From assembly GCA_002426755.1 (NCBI GenBank), contig DINI01000006.1:109637-147752 (forward strand): 38,116 nucleotides of DNA, written 5' to 3'. Shown here in pieces: positions 26,403 through 33,710 of the stretch. The stretch's first letter is position 1. Each line of letters opens with the position of its first letter. The position numbers and the translations under genes were made by a program. The notes beneath the pieces are model-generated. The model was not told the origin of the DNA. It did not search any database and saw only the letters and a program-made list of their open reading frames with translations. The stretch comes from Flavobacteriaceae bacterium UBA5544 (GTDB lineage: Bacteria; Bacteroidota; Bacteroidia; Flavobacteriales; Flavobacteriaceae).

Positions 26403-27214
26403 AAAATATCGGACACTTAAAGGGAAAAGTCCTGTTGTTTGGAGGTGTGTACAGTAACCTTCAAGCATTGGAAGAATTAAAAAGCATCTCCGAATCCTTG
26501 GGTATTCCTGCAGAAAATTGCATCTGCACAGGCGACATCGTAGGCTATTGTGCCCAACCGGAAGAAACTGTGCAACTGTTTAAACTTTGGGGCGCTCGAA
26601 GCATTGCGGGAAATGTTGAACTACAATTGGCAGAAGGCGCCGAAGATTGCGGTTGCGATTTTAGAAAAGGCTCACGTTGTGATGGATTCTCCCAACAATG
26701 GTATCCATATGCACAGAGTCAATTGACAAAAAATTCATTGGAATTTATCGCCACATTGCCTGACCATATCACTTTCGAATTTGCTGGCAAAAAAATAATG
26801 GTGGTGCATGGTTCTTATTTTAATACGTCCGAATTTATTTTTAAATCGACGCCTTGGGAAAACAAGAAACCCAATTTTTCCGTAAGTAATAGTGAGGTGA
26901 TAATTGCTGGTCATTGTGGTTTGCCGTTTCATCATCAACATGAAAATTTATTGTGGCTGAACCCTGGGGTTATCGGAATGCCGGCCAATGATGGAACATC
27001 GAAGGTTTGGTACGCCATCATGGATGATTCCAATGGGAATTTAAATTTTGAACATCATCGGTTGGATTATAATTATGAATTGGCGAATAAATTAATGCAA
27101 AACGGACTGTTACCTGAAGCCTATGCTCGAACCATAGTTACAGGAATTTGGGACAACACCGAAATTTTACCTGATGTTGAAAGTGGCCTTCAAGGTTTGG
27201 AAATAAATTTGTAG
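26387..27214 (+). CDS. Degenerate, Cys-rich metallophosphoesterase-fold protein
   Basis: I take the start at the ATG at 26387 (275 residues, overlapping the symporter by 16 bases); the frame is open further upstream, but the extra residues are not phosphoesterase-like. The order of motifs is that of calcineurin-like phosphoesterases, with changes. Motif I, normally DxHGN, reads GGVYSN (residues 19-24), losing the metal-binding Asp and His. Motif II is intact (GDIVGY, 49-54). Motif III GNHD reads GNVE (75-78). HG (141-142) and GHCGLPF (175-181) are retained. Seven Cys (45, 47, 55, 88, 90, 98, 177) include CIC and DCGC. It may bind rather than hydrolyse a phosphorylated compound, or hold metal or arsenic through Cys; both are inference. 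Confidence 0.75.
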   Translation: MDKKIKNIGHLKGKVLLFGGVYSNLQALEELKSISESLGIPAENCICTGDIVGYCAQPEETVQLFKLWGARSIAGNVELQLAEGAEDCGCDFRKGSRCDGFSQQWYPYAQSQLTKNSLEFIATLPDHITFEFAGKKIMVVHGSYFNTSEFIFKSTPWENKKPNFSVSNSEVIIAGHCGLPFHHQHENLLWLNPGVIGMPANDGTSKVWYAIMDDSNGNLNFEHHRLDYNYELANKLMQNGLLPEAYARTIVTGIWDNTEILPDVESGLQGLEINL

Positions 27215-27216
27215 AA

Positions 27217-27286
27217 AAGATGTAAGACCGCTGCGCTGAAAGATATAAGAATATAGACTTGTTTACTAAAAGATTCAAAATATAGA
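27217..27286. repeat. Degenerate heptad-phased AAGA repeat
   Basis: AAGA/TAGA cores occur at 27217, 27224, 27240, 27247, 27254 and 27270, with spacings of 7, 16, 7, 7 and 16 bases, in the 114-base gap between the phosphoesterase and rhodanese genes. A (CGCTG)2 direct repeat lies in the middle. No promoter consensus or terminator hairpin was recognised here. Confidence 0.55.
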
Positions 27287-27328
27287 ATATTAAATAAGCT
27301 AAAAGATAATAGGACAACAAAAATCATT

Positions 27329-27841
27329 ATGAGATTACTTTTTTTCATATGTATATCTTGCTTTACATATCAAGTGAATGCACAAAATTCATTGGACGAT
27401 TTGCTAAAACATTCTACGTCGCATGAGGTCCCTTTTATATCCGTGCAGGAATTGGCAATGCCAAAAACGAATGCCGTTATTTTGGACGCAAGAGAACAAG
27501 AGGAATATAATGTGAGTCATTTGAAAGATGCCATTTTCGTGGGCTACAATCATTGTAAAATGGATTCGCTCCGAAACATTTTAACTAATAAAAACCAAAA
27601 AATTGTGGTGTATTGTTCATTGGGCATTCGTTCTGAAACCATCGCAAAAAAACTTCAAAAAGAAGGCTATACAAATGTTTACAACCTCTATGGAGGCATC
27701 TTTCAATGGAAAAATGAAGATTTCCCTGTTTTTGATTCTCAAGAGGAAGAAACAGAAAATGTTCATGTGTTTTCCAAAACTTGGAGCAAATGGCTTTTAA
27801 AGGGAAACAAAGTATATGAGCTAAATTTAGATAAAATTTAA
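27329..27841 (+). CDS. Secreted rhodanese-like protein
   Basis: This 170-residue protein begins with a signal peptide (MRLLFFICISCFTYQVNAQ), so it acts in the periplasm or at the surface. The single rhodanese domain covers about residues 42-140: VILDAREQEEYNVSHLKDA near 50, then the active-site loop YCSLGIRSE (Cys about 94) and VYNLYGGIFQWKNEDFP near 118. With an intact catalytic Cys it could transfer sulfane sulfur or reduce an oxidised substrate. Rhodanese folds also include arsenate reductases of the Cdc25 type, but nothing here proves that. It lies between the phosphoesterase-like gene and the second DUF2064 gene in the arsenosugar-type locus. Confidence 0.88.
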   Translation: MRLLFFICISCFTYQVNAQNSLDDLLKHSTSHEVPFISVQELAMPKTNAVILDAREQEEYNVSHLKDAIFVGYNHCKMDSLRNILTNKNQKIVVYCSLGIRSETIAKKLQKEGYTNVYNLYGGIFQWKNEDFPVFDSQEEETENVHVFSKTWSKWLLKGNKVYELNLDKI

Positions 27842-27908
27842 CCCGTCAATAAAAATATTTGGCCGTCTAAAACTTAACTTTGGATTTTTAATTTTCAATT
27901 TATAATTC

Positions 27909-28586
27909 ATGGGATTATTTTCCACAAAAGAAACGGACGGCGACAACGAAATGGCTACCGATTTTCATTTCCCTACCTCAAAAAAAGCATTGATAATTTT
28001 CACCCGGAATCCTGAATTGGGAAAGTGCAAAACCCGTTTGGCTAAAACGATTGGCGACGAAAATGCTTTGGAAATTTATAAATTCCTTTTGAAGCATACA
28101 GCCGATATTTCTAAAAATATCAGCGCTGATAAATATGTGTTTTATTCCGAAAACATAAAAAAGGAAGACCTCTGGGAACCGTCTATTTTTAGAAAAAAAT
28201 TGCAAAAGGGCACAGATTTAGGGGAACGAATGCATCATGCGTTTCAAGAACTTTTCGAAATGGGCTATGAAAAAGTTGCTATTATTGGTAGTGATTTGTT
28301 GGATTTGGACGCAGAATTGGTAAACAACGCTTTTGCCCAATTAGATTTTCATGATTTGGTCATCGGTCCCGCAAAAGATGGAGGTTATTATTTATTGGCA
28401 ATGAAAAACCTTTATGACAAAATATTTTCTAATAAAGATTGGGGAACGTCTTCTGTTCTAAAAAACACTTTAAATGACTTACAAAATAGTAATGTTCATT
28501 TATTGAAAGAACTAAATGATATCGATACCTTTGAAGATATAACACATTACGAGCAACTAAAAAAATTCTATACAACCCATGATTAA
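27909..28586 (+). CDS. DUF2064 glycosyltransferase, TIGR04282 group (arsenosugar-associated), copy 2
   Basis: This 225-residue protein has the complete set of DUF2064 motifs: ALIIFTRNPELGKCKTRLA at residues 27-45 (nucleotide-sugar binding, with the Lys-Thr-Arg group), an acidic motif IGSDLLDLD near 126-134 and GPAKDGGYYLLAM near 152. This family is annotated as an arsenosugar biosynthesis glycosyltransferase because it clusters with ArsS. It differs from copy 1 (19625-20305), which lacks the N-terminal motif. Its stop overlaps the phosphorylase gene by 8 bases, so the two are coupled: removal of adenine and transfer to the freed sugar carbon would be consecutive steps. That order is inference from the gene arrangement. 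Confidence 0.88.
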   Translation: MGLFSTKETDGDNEMATDFHFPTSKKALIIFTRNPELGKCKTRLAKTIGDENALEIYKFLLKHTADISKNISADKYVFYSENIKKEDLWEPSIFRKKLQKGTDLGERMHHAFQELFEMGYEKVAIIGSDLLDLDAELVNNAFAQLDFHDLVIGPAKDGGYYLLAMKNLYDKIFSNKDWGTSSVLKNTLNDLQNSNVHLLKELNDIDTFEDITHYEQLKKFYTTHD

Positions 28587-29391
28587 ATTTATAAACGAAA
28601 CTGTTGAATATTTACAACACAAAGGCTTTGAAAACCCAGAAATAGGCATCATTCTTGGAACCGGTTTGGGTCAACTTATCAACGAAGTTGAAATCCTTCA
28701 CGAAGTCAGCTATAATCACATTCCGAACTTTCCAACGGCAACCGTCGAATTCCATAAAGGCAAACTGATTTATGGCATTCTCGAAGGCAAAAAAGTCATT
28801 GTGATGCAAGGGCGTTTTCACATTTATGAAGGCTATTCCCTTCAAGATGTCACCTATCCTGTTCGCATTATGGAAAAATTGGGCATTCATACACTTCTTG
28901 TTTCCAATGCTTCGGGAGCGGTCAATCTCAACTTCAAAAAAGGTGAATTGATGTTGATTGACGACCATATCAACCTTCAAGGCAGTTCGCCATTGGCATT
29001 CAAAGGTGTCGAACATTTGGGTGAACGCTTTACGGATATGAGCCAGCCTTATGATTCTGAAATCAATTCAAAATTCAAAGCCATTGCAAAAGAGCACAAC
29101 ATCACGCTTCACGAAGGCGTTTACGCGAGCGTCGTGGGACCCCAACTAGAAACTCGCGCCGAATACCGAATGCTAAAGATTATCGGTGCTGATGCTGTCG
29201 GAATGAGCACAGTTCCAGAAATCATCGTTGCCAACCATTTAAAATTAAAAGTGGCTGCCGTGTCAGTTTTGACTGATGAATGCGACCCAGATAATCTAAA
29301 ACCTGTGGACATTACAGAAATCATCGCGATGGCCGAAAAGGCAGAACCGAATATGATTACTCTTTTTAAGGAATTGATTAAATCTCTTTAA
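28579..29391 (+). CDS. Purine nucleoside phosphorylase (trimeric PNP/MTAP family)
   Basis: This enzyme cleaves a purine nucleoside with phosphate to base and ribose-1-phosphate. The 270 residues are typical of trimeric PNPs: GTGLG at 27-31 (phosphate loop), MQGRFHIYEGYS with catalytic-region His81, SNASGAVN near 112, GPQLETRAEYRML with Glu191, and VGMSTVPE with Met209. At the position of human PNP Asn243 this protein has Asp233 (LTDECD). MTAP, which acts on 6-aminopurines, also has Asp there, so adenine nucleosides may be accepted. In this locus a fitting substrate would be the arsinoyl-adenosine made by ArsS. The start overlaps the upstream glycosyltransferase by 8 bases; the next gene begins 12 bases downstream. 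Confidence 0.93.
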   Translation: MIKFINETVEYLQHKGFENPEIGIILGTGLGQLINEVEILHEVSYNHIPNFPTATVEFHKGKLIYGILEGKKVIVMQGRFHIYEGYSLQDVTYPVRIMEKLGIHTLLVSNASGAVNLNFKKGELMLIDDHINLQGSSPLAFKGVEHLGERFTDMSQPYDSEINSKFKAIAKEHNITLHEGVYASVVGPQLETRAEYRMLKIIGADAVGMSTVPEIIVANHLKLKVAAVSVLTDECDPDNLKPVDITEIIAMAEKAEPNMITLFKELIKSL

Positions 29392-29403
29392 ACTTTAATA
29401 TAA

Positions 29404-30324
29404 ATGGATGAGATTCCTGGTTTCACAGGAATGATTATGGAAAAATACATCGACATCATTACAAAATCGTATTCCGGTTATTGGAATTATCTCAAACATC
29501 AGATGATTGAGGTAAACCACTGGGACAACTTTTTTTATGGGTTGATTGTAATTTCGCTCGTGGTTTGGGTGTTGGAAATCATTTTTCCTTGGCGCAAAAA
29601 CCAATCCATTTTTAGAAAGGATTTTTGGTTGGATACGTTTTATATGTTCTTCAACTTTTTTATTCTGAATTTGATTGTGTTGATTGCCCTGTCCAACACC
29701 ACGGCTGAATTTTTCAACGACATTCTTGGCATTTTCGGATGGCATATAGATAGTTTACAGGTATTTGATGTAGATGAATTGCCAAAGTGGCTGGGCTTGT
29801 TCATCTTTTTCATTGTCAGCGATTTTGTGCAATGGAACACGCATCGATTATTACACCGAGTCCCTTTTCTTTGGAACTTCCATAAAGTCCATCATTCGGT
29901 GAAGGAAATGGGATTTGCAGCGCACTTGCGCTACCATTGGATGGAACCTGTGGTTTACAAATCGCTTTTATACATCCCAATTGCGATTATTGGAGGCTTT
30001 GATGCGCAGGACGTGGCCATCGTTTACTTTTTCGCCATCATTATTGGCCATTTGAACCATGCCAATTTGGGTTGGGATTATGGGATTTTGAAATATGTGT
30101 TCAACAATCCGAAAATGCACATTTGGCACCATGCGAAAGATTTGCCGAAGCATGTAAGGTATGGCGTGAATTATGGTCTAACTTTAAGCATATGGGATTA
30201 CATTTTTAAGACCAATCATATTCCTCACGACGGAAGGGACATTGAATTGGGCTTTGACAAGGATGAAGAATTCCCCAAAACCTTCATTAAACAGACCATT
30301 TATCCCATCAAAACTGGGAAGTAA
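29404..30324 (+). CDS. Sterol desaturase / fatty acid hydroxylase superfamily protein
   Basis: This 306-residue integral membrane protein carries the di-iron histidine motifs of the superfamily: HRLLH (about 147-151), HKVHH (about 160-164) and HIWHH (about 239-243). A further conserved HLNHANLG stands near 218. Three to four hydrophobic segments surround them (near residues 40-62, 79-102, 131-146 and 192-215). These oxygen-dependent enzymes hydroxylate or desaturate lipids, and some cleave or modify alkyl-glycerols. In this locus a role on a lipid-linked product such as an arsenolipid is conceivable but not shown. The gene follows the phosphorylase by 12 bases and is presumably in the same transcript. 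Confidence 0.88.
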   Translation: MDEIPGFTGMIMEKYIDIITKSYSGYWNYLKHQMIEVNHWDNFFYGLIVISLVVWVLEIIFPWRKNQSIFRKDFWLDTFYMFFNFFILNLIVLIALSNTTAEFFNDILGIFGWHIDSLQVFDVDELPKWLGLFIFFIVSDFVQWNTHRLLHRVPFLWNFHKVHHSVKEMGFAAHLRYHWMEPVVYKSLLYIPIAIIGGFDAQDVAIVYFFAIIIGHLNHANLGWDYGILKYVFNNPKMHIWHHAKDLPKHVRYGVNYGLTLSIWDYIFKTNHIPHDGRDIELGFDKDEEFPKTFIKQTIYPIKTGK

Positions 30325-30363
30325 TTTTTTCCGTAAATACAATACACTCTAAAATATAACACC

Positions 30364-31167
30364 ATGAAATCTTTCATTAAATTTTCCATTCTCACATTTT
30401 TGGCTTTCACTTTGAGCAGCTGCAATTTACTTTCTGCCGCAGGCATTTCCAGTAATGGTCAGCCAACAAAAGAAGCCAACGATGAACTCACGTCCACAAC
30501 AGCCAACAGCTCGGTGAATGTTGACCACAGCGATTGGGATAAATTGCTTAAAAAATATGTAAACGAAAAAGGCTTTGTAGATTATAAAGGTTTCAAAAAC
30601 GACCAAGCCAAATTGGATGCATATTTGGTGAAATTATCAAAATTTGAACCTTCCGACGATTGGAGCGTTCAAGAATTGTTGGCATATTATATCAATATTT
30701 ACAATGCTGCAACCATACAATTGATTGTCAAAAACTATCCAACAAAAAGTATCAAAGACCTAAAATCACCTTGGACAAAAGGATTTGTAAAAATTGGAAA
30801 CAAGGAATTGTCCCTTGGAGCCATTGAAAATGGTGTGTTGCGAAAAATGGATGAACCAAGGATTCATTTTGCCATTAATTGTGCTTCTATTTCTTGTCCA
30901 AAATTGATGAACGAAGCTTACACAGCAGCAAAAATCAATGAGCAATTGGATGCTGCTGCCAAGGAATTTATCAATGGTGATAAAAATGAAATTTCTGAAA
31001 ACAATCCTAAACTGTCCAAGATTTTCGATTTCTACACAGGCGATTTTAAAGTGAATGGCAAAAAGGATTTGATTGCTTACATTAACCAATACAGCAAAGT
31101 CAAGATAAATCCGAATTCGAAATATTCATTCAAAGAATATGATTGGAATTTGAATGAGCAAAAGTAA
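30364..31167 (+). CDS. DUF547 lipoprotein
   Basis: This is a 267-residue protein with a lipoprotein signal (lipobox LSSC, Cys20) and a short Ser/Thr-rich linker. The DUF547 domain follows: WDKLLKKYVNEKGFVDYKGF near residue 59, YYINIYNAATIQLI near 109, LSLGAIENGVLRKMDEPRIH near 150 and FAINCASISCPKL near 170. The conserved Cys-Ala-Ser-x-Ser-Cys-Pro segment is intact. DUF547 proteins are of unknown activity, with a papain-like or transglutaminase-like fold proposed for some. It is preceded by a 39-base gap and followed 24 bases later by the TIGR04283-type glycosyltransferase gene, consistent with one operon. Confidence 0.88.
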   Translation: MKSFIKFSILTFLAFTLSSCNLLSAAGISSNGQPTKEANDELTSTTANSSVNVDHSDWDKLLKKYVNEKGFVDYKGFKNDQAKLDAYLVKLSKFEPSDDWSVQELLAYYINIYNAATIQLIVKNYPTKSIKDLKSPWTKGFVKIGNKELSLGAIENGVLRKMDEPRIHFAINCASISCPKLMNEAYTAAKINEQLDAAAKEFINGDKNEISENNPKLSKIFDFYTGDFKVNGKKDLIAYINQYSKVKINPNSKYSFKEYDWNLNEQK

Positions 31168-31191
31168 ATCCTCATCTTTGCTTCATACTTT

Positions 31192-31878
31192 ATGATTAGC
31201 ATCATCATTCCCATTCTAAACGAAGCCGAAACGATTGGCAAACTGATTCAGTATCTGCTTGACAATTCTTCTACGAAATATGTTTCGGAAATTATAGTTG
31301 TCGATGGTGGAAGTACAGACAAATCCGTCGATATCATACAAGGTTTTGAAGAAGTTATCTTGCTGAAATCAGAAAAAGGACGTGCCAAACAGATGAATCT
31401 TGGTGCCAAACATGCTGAAGGAACGATTTTTTATTTCTTGCATGCCGATACCTTCCCACCAAAAGATTTTGACCAATATATTATGAAGGAAGTCAAAAAA
31501 GGAAATGTGGCCGGCTGTTTCAGAATGAAATTTGACAGCAACCATTGGTGGTTGTGTTCTGCCAGTTGGTTTACACGTTTCAATTGGCGCGCCTGTCGCG
31601 GTGGTGACCAAAGTCAATTTATTACGAAAGAACTCTTTGATTCCATTGGCGGTTATGACGAAAATTTTGTGATTTACGAAGATAATATCCTGATTGATGA
31701 ATTGTACAAACGCAATCAATTTGTCGTGATTCCAAAAACTTTAAAAACCTCGGCGCGGCTCTACAAAAAACATGGTGTTTGGAAACTACAATATCATTTT
31801 GGAATGATTTATTTCAAACGAATGAAAGGCGCTGGTGCTGAAGAATTAATTGCGTATTACAAAAAGTATATCTGCTAG
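31192..31878 (+). CDS. Family 2 glycosyltransferase, TIGR04283 group (radical SAM/arsenosugar-associated)
   Basis: This 228-residue cytoplasmic glycosyltransferase has the GT2 start IIIPILNEAETIG, the nucleotide-sugar motif IIVVDGGSTDKSVDII near 34-49, GRAKQMNLGAKHAEG near 63-77, the DxD-like LHADTFPP near 83-90, and the acceptor/catalytic segment FDSIGGYDENFVIYEDN near 150-166. Its length and motif spelling fit TIGR04283, a family found with TIGR04282 and ArsS. The likely product is a glycosylated arsenoribose or a related lipid-linked sugar (inference). It ends nine bases before the stop of a convergent phosphatase gene. Confidence 0.9.
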   Translation: MISIIIPILNEAETIGKLIQYLLDNSSTKYVSEIIVVDGGSTDKSVDIIQGFEEVILLKSEKGRAKQMNLGAKHAEGTIFYFLHADTFPPKDFDQYIMKEVKKGNVAGCFRMKFDSNHWWLCSASWFTRFNWRACRGGDQSQFITKELFDSIGGYDENFVIYEDNILIDELYKRNQFVVIPKTLKTSARLYKKHGVWKLQYHFGMIYFKRMKGAGAEELIAYYKKYIC

Positions 31879-31887
31879 ATAATTCCT

Positions 31888-32643
31888 CTAATCCTTTAAA
31901 ATTTCGTTGAGGGATTGTTGATTTCTTCCCTTTTCATCTGGATATAATTCCATTAAAACTTCACTTTGAAATATCTTTTTTGAATTCACATCGATAGCTG
32001 ATAATTTTCCAAAAAAAGCAGCACCCGTATCCACATTCCAAACGTTAATAGCGTTCATCGGTTCTACTGAATTAAAATTAATTGTAGGAGTATGTCCGAT
32101 GTAGATTTCGTTGTAATGCAATAATCGTTTTGGATACAATTCAGAGTTTTTTTCAATACGTTTGTCCATGGTCAAAGCCATTTCCCAAAGTGTACGGTCG
32201 TAATAAAAAGTGCTTTTATTCACTTCCCGTTCCACACCATGCATGGATGTAAAACCAGCATGAATAAACAATCGCTTCTTATCATCCAAGTGATACAATT
32301 TCATGTTCTCAAAAAACTCAAGATGTGCTTGTTTTTCCTCCTTCGAAAAACCGGAATAACTTTCAATGGTTCCTTTGCCTCCATGATTTAACCAAACAGG
32401 TTCCGCATTTTGAGTTCGCAACCAATCTTCGCACCACGCATCATGGTTGCCTTTGATGAAAATACATTTTTGAGTTTTGGAAAGTTCTATGAGATATTGA
32501 ATTACCTGCGCCGATTCACTCCATCCGTCGACATAATCGCCTAGAAAAATCAATTGGTCATCTTTCGAAACTTTTATAAGACTTAACAATTTCTCCAAGC
32601 CTTTCAATCCGCCGTGAATGTCTCCTATTGCAAATATTTTCAT
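31888..32643 (-). CDS. PPP-type serine/threonine phosphatase-like metallophosphoesterase
   Basis: This 251-residue protein has an intact calcineurin-like set: GDIHGG (about 7-12), GDYVDG (about 35-40), GNHD (about 66-69), HAGFTS (about 128-133) and IGHTP (about 188-192), ending with VDTGAAFFGKL, the order of bacterial PPP phosphatases such as PrpA or diadenosine tetraphosphatase-like enzymes. It follows kptA by three bases and is the last gene of the minus-strand operon. In this setting it could remove phosphate from an ADP-ribose derivative made by KptA, but protein or Ap4A substrates are equally open. It contrasts with the degenerate enzyme at 26387. Confidence 0.9.
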   Translation of the reverse strand: MKIFAIGDIHGGLKGLEKLLSLIKVSKDDQLIFLGDYVDGWSESAQVIQYLIELSKTQKCIFIKGNHDAWCEDWLRTQNAEPVWLNHGGKGTIESYSGFSKEEKQAHLEFFENMKLYHLDDKKRLFIHAGFTSMHGVEREVNKSTFYYDRTLWEMALTMDKRIEKNSELYPKRLLHYNEIYIGHTPTINFNSVEPMNAINVWNVDTGAAFFGKLSAIDVNSKKIFQSEVLMELYPDEKGRNQQSLNEILKD

Positions 32644-32646
32644 GAT

Positions 32647-33195
32647 TTAATTTAAGGTTATGAATTCCACTGGAACAATTTCGGTCAACCAAACACCATT
32701 TTGCGAACAAAAGAAAGTATAATTTTTCTCATACATTTTTCCAGATGCTATTTTAAGAATAATAGGTTTTCCTCTGCGGCTTCCAACTTTCAAAGCCGTT
32801 TCTATATCCTTGCTCAAATGAACGTGTTGTCTTTCCATTTTTAGTAATCCATTCTCTAGAATGGACGAAATGAATTTTTCAACTGTTCCATGATAAAGAA
32901 ATTCAGGCGGCTCAACGGTCTCCAATTTTAAATCAACCTTTTTTATAGAATGTCCTTGATTTGCTCTTATTTGAGACTTATCATCATTAAAGGCAAATCG
33001 TTGTTTATCATTCGTTGTGACCACTTCCCACAAATCTTCCTTTGAAAAGTGTATGTTTCTGATTTTGGATTTCTCAATGAGTTCTGAAATATTTGCCCAT
33101 CCATTTTTATTCAAATTCAAATCGATAGTTTCAGGTTGATGACGAAGCACCAAACTCAAAAACTTACTGATATGGTTTTTCTTCTTTTCATCCAT
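32647..33195 (-). CDS. kptA: RNA 2'-phosphotransferase (Tpt1/KptA family)
   Basis: KptA moves a 2'-phosphate from RNA to NAD+, giving ADP-ribose 1''-2''-cyclic phosphate, and family members can also ADP-ribosylate nucleic acid ends. The 182 residues carry the four signature residues: Arg18 and His19 (LVLRHQP), Arg77 (RANQGHS) and Arg140 (VGSRRGKP), with LYHGT near 100 and HVHLS near 124 forming the NAD-binding half. Since bacteria rarely make 2'-phosphorylated splice junctions, the natural role is uncertain. The gene overlaps the upstream macrodomain gene by 8 bases and precedes the phosphatase by three, making a compact unit whose members all touch ADP-ribose or phosphate chemistry. Confidence 0.93.
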   Translation of the reverse strand: MDEKKKNHISKFLSLVLRHQPETIDLNLNKNGWANISELIEKSKIRNIHFSKEDLWEVVTTNDKQRFAFNDDKSQIRANQGHSIKKVDLKLETVEPPEFLYHGTVEKFISSILENGLLKMERQHVHLSKDIETALKVGSRRGKPIILKIASGKMYEKNYTFFCSQNGVWLTEIVPVEFITLN

Positions 33196-33703
33196 TTAAA
33201 AGTCCCTCATAAATTGTATAATTTTCATCATCAAAACACACAAACAGTATTTCTGAAATCTTATCACTTTCAAAATTTTTGACCGTTTCAATAGCGATTT
33301 TGGCAGCTAATTCCTTTGGAAAACGATAAATACCCGTGCTTATATTAGGAAATGCAATTGACTTCGCATCATTATCTTCAGCCAAACGCAAACTGTTTTC
33401 ATAACAATTTGCCAGTAATTGTTTTTCCTTTTCAAGTTTTGAACCACCATTATAAACAGGTCCGACAGTATGAATAACGAACTGTGCTGGTAAATTTCCT
33501 GCTCCAGTAATCACCGCTTCTCCTGTTTTACATTTGCCCTGTCTATTTCTAATCTTTTGACATTCTTCCAGAATTTTTGGCCCTCCCGCTCTATGGATTG
33601 CACCATCAACACCACCTCCACCCAATAAAGAAGAGTTAGCAGCATTCACAACAACATCTATCGGAATTTTGGTTATATCGCCTTTGATGGTTTTAATTTT
33701 CAT
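33188..33703 (-). CDS. Macrodomain protein (O-acetyl-ADP-ribose deacetylase / ADP-ribose-binding)
   Basis: This 171-residue protein consists of one MacroD-type macrodomain. GDITKIPIDVVVNAANSSLL (residues 8-27) and GGGGVDGAIHRAGG (28-41) form the ADP-ribose pocket, and ISTGIYRFP near 124 the second loop. Such proteins hydrolyse O-acetyl-ADP-ribose, ADP-ribose phosphate or ADP-ribosyl links on proteins and nucleic acids. I choose the ATG at 33701-33703: the frame continues upstream, but that extension overlaps the glycoside hydrolase gene and is not macrodomain-like. It starts seven bases after the glycoside hydrolase stop and overlaps kptA by 8 bases, so it may process the ADP-ribose product of KptA (inference). 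Confidence 0.93.
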   Translation of the reverse strand: MKIKTIKGDITKIPIDVVVNAANSSLLGGGGVDGAIHRAGGPKILEECQKIRNRQGKCKTGEAVITGAGNLPAQFVIHTVGPVYNGGSKLEKEKQLLANCYENSLRLAEDNDAKSIAFPNISTGIYRFPKELAAKIAIETVKNFESDKISEILFVCFDDENYTIYEGLLNG

Positions 33704-33710
33704 TTTAGTA

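Noticed and set aside
27215..27328. CRISPR-like array from the spaced AAGA motifs
   Set aside because: Units are far too short and degenerate, with no repeat/spacer structure and no cas genes.
18153..31878. Presence of arsM, arsR or an arsenite efflux gene in the locus
   Set aside because: No protein in the window has the methyltransferase, ArsR or Acr3/ArsB features; they must lie elsewhere if present.
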